NCBI GenBank assembly: GCA_017431515.1
Contig: JAFRKV010000035.1
Location: 1-64,000 of the forward strand
Direction of reading: 5' to 3'
Length of the DNA stretch: 64,000 bases
Origin: Lachnospiraceae bacterium
GTDB taxonomy: Bacteria > Bacillota > Clostridia > Lachnospirales > Lachnospiraceae
Positions 1-7,917 of the stretch are shown one piece after another. Each line of letters opens with the position of its first letter. Position 1 is the first letter of the stretch. The position numbers and the translations under genes were made by a program. Under the pieces are notes generated by a model, which saw only the letters and a program-made list of their open reading frames with translations, was not told the origin of the DNA and made no database searches.

Positions 1-1
1 A

Positions 2-67
2 CCGGTTGCGTACGATCGAAATAACCTTGCGCAGATGCTTAGAGAGGCCACGCCCCGAAATGAGTGA
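2..67 (+). other. Possible 3' end of an upstream gene
   Basis: One frame is open from the window edge to a TGA at 65-67, giving about 21 residues (PVAYDRNNLAQMLREATPRN). It could be the tail of the gene that precedes ispG. It is too short to recognise and another frame is open over nearly the same stretch, so this is only a placeholder. Confidence 0.2.
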
Positions 68-155
68 GCGTCATTTTCATGCAACTTGACATGCCGGAGG
101 AAATCCCCCCGGCGGAGGGGGAATTCGGTTAAACTGCCGTATTACGAAGTGGATA

Positions 156-164
156 TGGTATGCT
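156..164 (+). promoter_or_regulatory. Candidate extended -10 promoter upstream of ispG
   Basis: TG-G-TATGCT at 156-164 fits an extended -10 element about 30 bases before the ispG start. No good -35 lies 16-18 bases upstream. A GC-rich hairpin (TCCCCC/GGGGGA, about 104-122) lies further upstream without a T-tract. The call is weak. Confidence 0.25.
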
Positions 165-193
165 GCTATGGAACAAAGAATGAGGAACAAATG

Positions 194-1294
194 ATGAACA
201 GAAAAAGACGTAACACCAGAACGGTTCAGATTGGCGATGTCACCATCGGCGGGAATCACCCGATTGCGATCCAGTCCATGACAAATACCAGAACAGATGA
301 CGTGGATGCAACTGTGGCGCAGATTGAGAGGCTGACAGCTGCGGGCTGTGAGATCATCCGGTGTGCTGTGCCGGATGAAGCGGCTGCGAAAGCACTTTCT
401 ACGATCAAACGCCGGATCTCCATTCCGCTGGTGGCGGATATCCATTTTGATTACCGGCTGGCGCTGGCGGCGATCGAAAACGGCGCGGACAAGATCCGGA
501 TCAACCCGGGAAATATCGGCGCGGAAGATCGGATCCGCGCGGTGATTTCCGCGGCGAAGGAGCGGAATATCCCGATCCGCGTCGGGGTTAACAGCGGTTC
601 TCTGGAGAAGCACCTTGTGGAGAAATATCATGGCGTCACCGCGGAGGGACTAGTGGAAAGTGCGCTGGATAAAGTGCATCTTGTGGAGGATTTTGGTTAC
701 GACCATCTTGTGATCAGCATCAAGTCCAGCGATGTCATGATGTGCGTCCGCGCCCATGAGCTGATTGCGGAAAAGACCGATCATCCGCTCCATGTGGGGA
801 TCACGGAGGCCGGTACCGTCTATGCCGGGAATATCAAATCCGCGGTGGGACTGGGCCAGATCTTAGGGCAGGGGATCGGGGACACGATCCGCGTGTCTTT
901 GACCGGAGATCCGGTGGAAGAGGTCCGCTCTGCGAAACTCATTTTGAAGACCCTCGGTCTCCGTACAGGCGGGATTGAAGTCGTATCCTGTCCGACCTGC
1001 GGCCGTACCAGCATCGACCTCATCGGCCTTGCGAACCGCGTCAACGAGATGGTAAGCGAGATGGAAAAGGACTTGGACGGCAGCATTAAGGTCGCAGTGA
1101 TGGGCTGCGTCGTCAACGGCCCCGGCGAAGCGAAGGAAGCAGATCTCGGCATCGCAGGCGGCAAAGGCGAGGGGCTCATCTTCCGGCGCGGAGAGATTTT
1201 GCGCAAGGTGCCGGAGGAGGCACTGCTGTCAGAGTTTCAACAGGAACTGGAAGCAGAGATCCGAAATCACAATCAGAACTGTCAATCATTCTGA
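194..1294 (+). CDS. ispG: 4-hydroxy-3-methylbut-2-enyl diphosphate synthase
   Basis: IspG (GcpE) is the iron-sulfur enzyme that converts methylerythritol cyclodiphosphate to HMBPP, the penultimate step of the non-mevalonate isoprenoid pathway in the cytosol. The start region (TVQIGDVTIGGNHPIAIQSM) is the family signature. The C-terminal half carries CPTCGRTSIDL and VMGCVVNGPGEA, whose cysteines ligate the [4Fe-4S] cluster. Length (366 aa) is normal for the short bacterial form. The frame is open upstream to 86, but GAGGA at 182-186 sits 7 bases before ATG 194 (ATG 191 is the alternative), and family homology begins there. polC follows after 11 bases, so the two are probably co-transcribed. 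The identification is secure and only the start is uncertain. Confidence 0.97.
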   Translation: MNRKRRNTRTVQIGDVTIGGNHPIAIQSMTNTRTDDVDATVAQIERLTAAGCEIIRCAVPDEAAAKALSTIKRRISIPLVADIHFDYRLALAAIENGADKIRINPGNIGAEDRIRAVISAAKERNIPIRVGVNSGSLEKHLVEKYHGVTAEGLVESALDKVHLVEDFGYDHLVISIKSSDVMMCVRAHELIAEKTDHPLHVGITEAGTVYAGNIKSAVGLGQILGQGIGDTIRVSLTGDPVEEVRSAKLILKTLGLRTGGIEVVSCPTCGRTSIDLIGLANRVNEMVSEMEKDLDGSIKVAVMGCVVNGPGEAKEADLGIAGGKGEGLIFRRGEILRKVPEEALLSEFQQELEAEIRNHNQNCQSF

Positions 1295-1305
1295 GTCGAT
1301 ATACC

Positions 1306-4300
1306 ATGGCAAAACCGTTTTTTGAAGTATTCCCGACATTGGAACTCCATCCCGATCTGCAGAAGCTGTTTTCCGACATGGAGGTGGAACGGCTTTCGCA
1401 GAACCCTTCCCACACGATGCTGCGCGTCTATCTCAGCGGGCGGCGTCTGATTCCCCATGACCAGATCCTCCGTCTGGAGCAGGAGATCGCTGCGCAGATC
1501 TTTCAGGGGCAGGCGCTCACCATTAAAATCTACGAGAAATATACCCTTTCCAAGCAATATACCCCGGAAACCCTGTTTCAGATCTACGGAGAGAGCATCC
1601 GTAAGGAACTGCAGCAATACAGCATGCTGATGGGGCAGGCCTTCCGAACGGCGAAGCTGGAGTTTGACCGGCCGGATCATCTGATCCTGACGCTGGAGGA
1701 TACCATCATCTCGAGGGAACGGGGAGAGGAGCTGATCTCGATTCTGGAGAAGATCGTCTGCGAGCGCTGTGGACTGCAGCTTAGGATTGAGGCAGCCTAT
1801 CAGCAGCCGGAAAAGAAGAATCTTGATGCCGAGCAAAAGATCCGCCAGGAGATCGCATCCATCGTGAGCCACACCACTTTTGCGCCCCGCGGGGAAGCGT
1901 TGGAGGATACCGTAGAACCCCTCGAAGCAGGGGAAGCGTTCGGGGAGAAGACAGGCGCCCCGGCAGACGCAAAGGAACGCGCCCGGGAGGCAGGGGAAGG
2001 CGCAGCCATGCCAAAAGAACCGGCATCGGAGCAGAGGAGCCAGAAAGGAAAAGGTTCCGACCGGAAACCGCTTTCGAACAGAAGCCGCAGGACGTTTTCC
2101 AGGGTGCGTTCCGACGATCCCAACGTGTTGTACGGGCGGGATGTGGAGGAGGAGTCTGTTCCCATCTCGCAGATCGAGGACGGGATCGGCGAGGTGACGA
2201 TCCGGGGACAGGTGGTCAATCTGGATTCCCGCGCCCTGAAGAAGGGCGAGCGGACACTTGTCATTTTTACGATCACGGATTTTACGGATACCATTTCCTG
2301 CAAGATGTTTCTGGATTCCGAAACGGAAGCCCCGGATCTTCTAAAAAGCCTGAAAAAAGGCATGTTTCTGAAGACCCGTGGGACGGTGCTGCTGGACACT
2401 TACGACAAGGAATTGACCCTCGGAAAGATCCGTGGGATTCGCAAAATCTCCGATTTTACAACGGCGCGCATGGATCACAGCGTCAAAAAGCGTGTCGAGC
2501 TTCATTGCCATACCAAGATGAGCGATATGGACGGCGTTTCCGAGGTGGCGGATATCATCAAGGAAGCGGCAGCCTGGGGGCATAAGGCGATCGCCATTAC
2601 GGATCACGGCGTCGTGCAGGCCTTTCCGGTGGCTAATCATCATATCCCGGAGGGCTCCGATATTAAGCTGATCTATGGGGTGGAAGCATACCTTGTGGAT
2701 GATCTGAAGGATATTATCAGAAATCCTGCCGGCCAAAGCCTGCGGGATCAGTTTGTGGTTTTTGATCTGGAGACGACGGGGCTGTCGCCGGAAAACTGCA
2801 AAATCATTGAGATCGGCGCGGTCAAAGTGCTGGATGGAAAGATCGTTGACCGGTTCTCCACCTTTGTCAATCCGAAGGTGCCGATTCCCTACCGGATCGA
2901 AGAACTGACCAGCATCAATGACGCGATGGTGATTGACGCACCTGTGATCTCGGAGATTCTGCCGGACTTTCTGAAATTCTGCGAAGGCGCCATCATGGTG
3001 GCGCACAACGCGGAATTCGACATGAGCTTTATTGAGAAGAACTGCCGTGATCTGGGGCTTCCCTGCGACTATACTGTGGCAGACACAGTGACGCTGGCGC
3101 AGTTTTTGCTGCCGAAGCTGAACCGGTTTAAACTGGACACGGTGGCGCGGGCGGTGGGTGTCTCCTTAGAGCACCATCATAGGGCGGTGGATGACGCGGC
3201 CTGCACGGCGGAGATCTTTGTGAAATTCATCGAGATGCTGCGGGGACGCGGGATTGAGACGCTGGAGCAGTTGAATGAAGCGGCGCATCTGTCGGAAGAT
3301 CTGATCCGTAAACTGAAATCCCATCATGCGATCATCCTTGCGATCAATGACATCGGCCGGGTCAATCTGTATCAGCTGGTTTCCCTTTCTCATGTGAAGT
3401 ATTTCTATCACAAGCATCCCTTGGTGCCGAAAAGCGAAGTCATGAAACACCGGGAAGGTCTCTTGCTGGGATCCGCCTGTGAAGCGGGAGAACTCTATCA
3501 GGCGTTGCTTTCAAACAGACCGGAGGAGGAGATCGCGCGGCTGGTGCGGTTCTATGATTATCTGGAGATCCAGCCCGTGGGAAACAACCGCTTTATGATC
3601 GCGGATGAACGCTATGGGATCCGGTCGGAAGAGGAGATCCGCGACATCAACCGCCGGATTGTAAAGCTGGGGGAGGCCTTTCAAAAGCCTGTAGTCGCCA
3701 CCTGTGACGTGCATTTTCTTCACCCGGAGGATGAGGTCTACCGGCGCATCATTATGACAGGCAACGGCTTCAAGGACGCGGATGAGCAGGCGCCGTTATA
3801 TCTGCATACGACAGAGGAGATGTTGGAGGAGTTTTCCTATCTTGGAAGCGAAAAGGCGGAAGAGATCGTGATCACCAATCCGAACCGGATCGCGGATTGC
3901 TGCGACCGGATCGCGCCGGTGCGGCCGGATAAGTGTCCTCCGGTGATTGAAAATTCCGATGAGCTTTTACGGACGATCTGCTACAACAAAGCCCATGAGA
4001 TGTATGGAGATCCGTTGCCGAAGCCCGTGGAGGAGCGCCTTGAACGGGAACTGAAATCCATCATCGGAAACGGCTATGCCGTCATGTACATCATTGCCCA
4101 GAAGCTTGTGTGGAAATCCAATGAGGACGGGTATCTCGTCGGCTCCAGAGGGTCTGTCGGATCCTCCTTTGCGGCGACCATGGCCGGCATTACGGAAGTA
4201 AACCCCTTGCACGCCCATTACTACTGCGCCAATTGCCATTATTCGGACTTTGACTCGGAGGAGGTCAGAGCCTTTGACGGGCGGAGCGGCTGCGATATGC

Positions 4301-5847
4301 CGGACAAGCAATGCCCGGTCTGCGGAGCCCTGTTGAAAAAAGACGGGTTTGACATTCCCTTTGAAACTTTCCTCGGATTCAAGGGAGATAAGGAGCCGGA
4401 CATCGACCTGAATTTTTCCGGTGACTATCAGGCGAAGGCCCATGCCTATACCGAGGTCATCTTCGGGTATGAGCAGACCTATCGCGCGGGGACCATCGGA
4501 ACCCTTGCGGACAAGACGGCCTTCGGCTATGTGAAGAATTATTATGAAGAGCATGGGGTGCAGAAGCGGAACTGCGAGATCGACCGGATCGTGCAGGGGT
4601 GCGTCGGTGTCCGCCGCACGACGGGACAGCATCCTGGCGGCATTGTGGTGCTGCCCATGGGAGAGGAGATCAACTCCTTTACGCCGATCCAGCATCCGGC
4701 CAACGATATGGAAACGGATATCGTGACCACCCATTTTGAATACCATTCCATCGATCATAACCTTCTGAAACTCGATATCCTCGGACACGACGATCCGACG
4801 ATGATCAGGCTCCTGGAAGACCTGACCGGACTGGATGCGAGAGAGATCCCGCTGGACGATCCGGCGGTGATGACCCTTTTCCAGAATACGGATGCCATCG
4901 GCGTGACGCCGGAGGAGATCGGCGGATGCGAGATCGGAGCGCTGGGGATCCCGGAGTTCGGGACGGATTTTGCCATGCAGATGCTCATCGATACGAAGCC
5001 AAAAGAGTTTTCGGATCTCGTGCGAAACTCCGGCCTGTCCCACGGGACGGACGTCTATCTCGGAAATGCGAAGGATCTTATTTTGAGCGGACAGGCGACG
5101 ATCTCTACGGCGATCTGCACCCGTGACGATATCATGACGTATCTCATCCATATGGGGCTGGATCCGGCGGAGTCCTTCCAGATCATGGAGGCGGTGCGAA
5201 AGGGCAAAGTCGCCAAAGGCGCGGTCAAGAACTGGACGGACTGGAAAGCGGATATGAAGGCCCACGAGGTGCCGGACTGGTATATTGGGTCTTGTGAAAA
5301 GATCAAATACATGTTCCCGAAGGCACATGCCGCGGCTTACGTCATGATGGCCTGGCGGATCGCATACTGCAAGGTGTATTATCCCCTGGCGTATTATGCG
5401 GCCTTTTTCTCCATCCGCGCCACGGGCTTTTCCTATGAACTCATGTGTCAGGGAAAAGAGAAACTGGAATACCACATTGAGGGTTATAAGAGGCGCGCGG
5501 ACAGCCTCAGCAACAAGGAACAGGATGAACTGAGGGATATGCGGATCGTGCAGGAGATGTATGCGAGGGGCTTCACGTTTCTGCCGATCGATCTGTACCG
5601 CGCGGACGCTAAGTATTTTCGGATCATCGACGGAAAGCTGATGCCGAGCATCGGATCGATCTCGGGCGTGGGACCGTCAGTGGCGGAGCAGATCCAGAAA
5701 GCCGCAAAGGAAGGGCCTTTCCTTTCCAGAGACGATTTCAGGGAGCGAACGAAAGCAAGTTCAACCCTGATCGAAAAAATGCAGTCGCTCGGACTCTTCG
5801 GGGATCTGCCGGAGTCGAATCAGATGTCGCTGTTTGACTTCGCGTGA
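1306..5847 (+). CDS. polC: DNA polymerase III, PolC-type alpha subunit
   Basis: This is the main replicative DNA polymerase of low-GC Gram-positive bacteria, with its own 3'-5' proofreading nuclease. The 1513 residues run in the standard PolC order. An N-terminal domain (1-170) is followed by an acidic, low-complexity linker (200-270) and an OB-fold (about 290-375). The PHP domain starts at VELHCHTKMSD (about 396). The DEDD exonuclease is inserted at 482-650, with FDLETTG, HNAEFD and HRAVDDAACTA. The PHP remainder extends to about 830. The C-family polymerase core has GSRGSVGSSF (about 945), a CANC/CPVC zinc module (about 973-1010) and the catalytic PDIDLNFSG (about 1030). The protein ends in QMSLFDF, a beta-clamp binding motif. 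No strong Shine-Dalgarno precedes the ATG, which fits translational coupling to ispG. Confidence 0.98.
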   Translation: MAKPFFEVFPTLELHPDLQKLFSDMEVERLSQNPSHTMLRVYLSGRRLIPHDQILRLEQEIAAQIFQGQALTIKIYEKYTLSKQYTPETLFQIYGESIRKELQQYSMLMGQAFRTAKLEFDRPDHLILTLEDTIISRERGEELISILEKIVCERCGLQLRIEAAYQQPEKKNLDAEQKIRQEIASIVSHTTFAPRGEALEDTVEPLEAGEAFGEKTGAPADAKERAREAGEGAAMPKEPASEQRSQKGKGSDRKPLSNRSRRTFSRVRSDDPNVLYGRDVEEESVPISQIEDGIGEVTIRGQVVNLDSRALKKGERTLVIFTITDFTDTISCKMFLDSETEAPDLLKSLKKGMFLKTRGTVLLDTYDKELTLGKIRGIRKISDFTTARMDHSVKKRVELHCHTKMSDMDGVSEVADIIKEAAAWGHKAIAITDHGVVQAFPVANHHIPEGSDIKLIYGVEAYLVDDLKDIIRNPAGQSLRDQFVVFDLETTGLSPENCKIIEIGAVKVLDGKIVDRFSTFVNPKVPIPYRIEELTSINDAMVIDAPVISEILPDFLKFCEGAIMVAHNAEFDMSFIEKNCRDLGLPCDYTVADTVTLAQFLLPKLNRFKLDTVARAVGVSLEHHHRAVDDAACTAEIFVKFIEMLRGRGIETLEQLNEAAHLSEDLIRKLKSHHAIILAINDIGRVNLYQLVSLSHVKYFYHKHPLVPKSEVMKHREGLLLGSACEAGELYQALLSNRPEEEIARLVRFYDYLEIQPVGNNRFMIADERYGIRSEEEIRDINRRIVKLGEAFQKPVVATCDVHFLHPEDEVYRRIIMTGNGFKDADEQAPLYLHTTEEMLEEFSYLGSEKAEEIVITNPNRIADCCDRIAPVRPDKCPPVIENSDELLRTICYNKAHEMYGDPLPKPVEERLERELKSIIGNGYAVMYIIAQKLVWKSNEDGYLVGSRGSVGSSFAATMAGITEVNPLHAHYYCANCHYSDFDSEEVRAFDGRSGCDMPDKQCPVCGALLKKDGFDIPFETFLGFKGDKEPDIDLNFSGDYQAKAHAYTEVIFGYEQTYRAGTIGTLADKTAFGYVKNYYEEHGVQKRNCEIDRIVQGCVGVRRTTGQHPGGIVVLPMGEEINSFTPIQHPANDMETDIVTTHFEYHSIDHNLLKLDILGHDDPTMIRLLEDLTGLDAREIPLDDPAVMTLFQNTDAIGVTPEEIGGCEIGALGIPEFGTDFAMQMLIDTKPKEFSDLVRNSGLSHGTDVYLGNAKDLILSGQATISTAICTRDDIMTYLIHMGLDPAESFQIMEAVRKGKVAKGAVKNWTDWKADMKAHEVPDWYIGSCEKIKYMFPKAHAAAYVMMAWRIAYCKVYYPLAYYAAFFSIRATGFSYELMCQGKEKLEYHIEGYKRRADSLSNKEQDELRDMRIVQEMYARGFTFLPIDLYRADAKYFRIIDGKLMPSIGSISGVGPSVAEQIQKAAKEGPFLSRDDFRERTKASSTLIEKMQSLGLFGDLPESNQMSLFDFA

Positions 5848-5969
5848 TGAGGAGCTGGCCTATTAAAAGGTATTTGGAAAAGACGCCAGGGGGTCGACTT
5901 TATCGTATAAAGGGATAGAACGAATCGGGTCGGGACAAGGTTTCGGACAGAAACAACGGAAAGAGCAAT

Positions 5970-6818
5970 ATGGAAATAGTTGAGATTTCAGAGGAAAACA
6001 TGGATCGCTTTCTTGCGCTTCTGGGGGAAGATCTGTCAGAGGACGTGAAGCGGGTTTACTTTGGCGGGATCGGTGTATTGGATGATGCGGACAGACCTTT
6101 GGGGGCGCTGATCTATGAACTTCTGAATGCGGACAGCGACGACGACATCGAGGGCAAGATCTGCTTTGCGGCATCTGAGAAGCAGGAGATTTTCGAAACG
6201 CTCCGAAACTATTATGTGGAAACGGTCGTAGAGGAGGAGGAGATTTCCAAAAGCAGCTATGAACTGACTGAGGAAGCCAGCGCGAAAAAATTTGCCGAAT
6301 CCGGTTTTTCTTTTGAGAAAAAACAGTCAGAAACCCTGCGGATTACCCTGGGAGAACTGGCGGGGTGCGAGATCGCAAGCAAAAAGAAGCTGCCGGATTA
6401 CGTGACCGGAATTGAAAATCTTTCGCTTGCGCACTATCGGGACGCCGTGAAGGCGATTCTGTTCAAAGACCACAAGGGTGTGATGGAGGATATTGCCTAT
6501 CTTCCCAGGAACTGGTTTGATGGGAACGTTTCCTCCTGTATCATTTCGGGGGATAAAGTGCCGGGGCTCTTCCTGATTCGACGGACGCCCTCAGGAACAC
6601 TGATTCCGGCTTTGCTTTTTGCCTATGGTCCGGAATTCAAAAAAAACCTGATCTATCTGATGAAGTATTCCGTGCAGAAGGCGATCGAGAACTATCCGCC
6701 AGAGACCAACGTTCTGATCATAAGGAAAGACGTCGGCACCAAAGCACTTTCGGAGAAGATCTTTCCGGGCAAATCGGGTGAGGAGCACTATTTCGGGGAA
6801 GAGCGGAAGAGTTTGTGA
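5970..6818 (+). CDS. GNAT-like protein of unknown function
   Basis: This 282-aa soluble acidic protein has no signal peptide or membrane segment. The alternation of strands and helices, the opening (MEIVEISEENMDRFLALL) and the second unit from about residue 145 (IENLSLAHYRDAVKAILF) suggest two acetyltransferase-like (GNAT) modules. No clear acetyl-CoA pyrophosphate loop (Q/RxxGxG/A) is visible, so enzymatic activity is doubtful. It lies 122 bases after polC and 9 bases before the next gene, so it probably heads the unit of unknown genes to 11.2 kb. The fold assignment is inference from sequence texture. Confidence 0.6.
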   Translation: MEIVEISEENMDRFLALLGEDLSEDVKRVYFGGIGVLDDADRPLGALIYELLNADSDDDIEGKICFAASEKQEIFETLRNYYVETVVEEEEISKSSYELTEEASAKKFAESGFSFEKKQSETLRITLGELAGCEIASKKKLPDYVTGIENLSLAHYRDAVKAILFKDHKGVMEDIAYLPRNWFDGNVSSCIISGDKVPGLFLIRRTPSGTLIPALLFAYGPEFKKNLIYLMKYSVQKAIENYPPETNVLIIRKDVGTKALSEKIFPGKSGEEHYFGEERKSL

Positions 6819-6827
6819 GGAAAAAAA

Positions 6828-7889
6828 GTGTTTGAACCGATGATCACAGGGAAACAAGCAATTTCATTTGCAGCAGATTTGGCTGCCGTTGCGCTGATGA
6901 TTGTGTTGATGATCAGAACAAAAGCGCTGGCCGCGGAAAAAAGTTCCGTCAAACGTTATTTCCGGGGAATTTCCTGGATCGTTCTATGCATGGGCGCACT
7001 CCATCTGGTCCAATCCTATGCGGCTTTGCAGATCGGAGGGCTGACAGCGGAGGAGTTCGGGAGGTTTACTGTTTCGGAACAGAGGGGCTGGTACCTGACG
7101 GCGATCGCGTTCTTTTTGATCGATATCTTCTTCAGCGCGGTCTTTCTGTGCAGGTGGATCACCTTCTTAAGCTGGTTCCTTTATGAGGACAAGGATTTCA
7201 TCCGGCGAAAATCATGGGCTGGTTTCGTGCCGCTGATCATCGGCGCAGCGGTGACCGGAGTCAGTATCCCGTTGGCGCTTTTGACGGAGCAGGGATACCG
7301 GTTTTACATTGCGGCGATCATTGCGTTTTTTGTCATCAGGATGATCTATTTTTTGATGGCGCTGCGGCTGCTGATAGAGTACAAAAAACAGAATGGCTAT
7401 CTTCGTTTTTTCAATCCCTGGGTGTTTTTTGTCCCGGTATTTGCCGGATGGCTGCTGCAGGACGTGTTTGAATGGGGTTTTTCGGCGTTAGGGTCTACGC
7501 TTGGACTCATGCTCTTATACACCTCGATTGTCGCGGAAGAACGCTATTTAGACCGGGAGACGGGGTTTTATAACAGGGACTTTGTCAACTATCTGAAGGA
7601 GCTTGCGCGTAAAAAAAAATATGCCCCTTGCAGTGCCATGTTCTTTACTCTGGATTCGGCGGCGGAAATGAAGGATTTCTCGAAGATACTGAAAAAACAG
7701 CTGCCTAAGGACTGCGAACCTATCCTGCGCAGCGACTGCGAGATCACGGTGCTGACCAATGTCCGGAAACGAAGCCCTCTTGCCATGGTGATGGGGGATG
7801 TGCAGGCGGAGACGGATGTGAGGACAGACTGTACACTGAAAAAAACAAAAGAAACCACGGAGTCGTTTATGGATCGGGTGATTGGGTAA
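6828..7889 (+). CDS. Seven-TM membrane protein with truncated GGDEF-like tail
   Basis: The start is GTG at 6828, 7 bases after a TGAGG ribosome site. ATG 6840 is an alternative. About seven hydrophobic helices fill residues 12-237. The cytoplasmic tail begins with DRETGFYNRDFVNYL (about 243-257), which matches the opening D-x-x-T-G-x-x-N-R of diguanylate cyclase (GGDEF) domains. Only about 110 residues follow and no GGDEF or allosteric RxxD motif is present, so it should not make cyclic-di-GMP. It may be a decayed sensor or a pseudo-cyclase that binds partners. The stop lies just before the next start (7918), consistent with an operon. Confidence 0.6.
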   Translation: MFEPMITGKQAISFAADLAAVALMIVLMIRTKALAAEKSSVKRYFRGISWIVLCMGALHLVQSYAALQIGGLTAEEFGRFTVSEQRGWYLTAIAFFLIDIFFSAVFLCRWITFLSWFLYEDKDFIRRKSWAGFVPLIIGAAVTGVSIPLALLTEQGYRFYIAAIIAFFVIRMIYFLMALRLLIEYKKQNGYLRFFNPWVFFVPVFAGWLLQDVFEWGFSALGSTLGLMLLYTSIVAEERYLDRETGFYNRDFVNYLKELARKKKYAPCSAMFFTLDSAAEMKDFSKILKKQLPKDCEPILRSDCEITVLTNVRKRSPLAMVMGDVQAETDVRTDCTLKKTKETTESFMDRVIG

Positions 7890-7917
7890 AACCTATGCCG
7901 GGAGAAGGGAAAACACG

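Noticed and set aside
3967-5475. 502-codon open frame on the minus strand
   Set aside because: It lies entirely inside polC, has no ribosome site, and its translation is His/Arg/Asp-rich with no recognisable fold. It is a shadow of codon bias.
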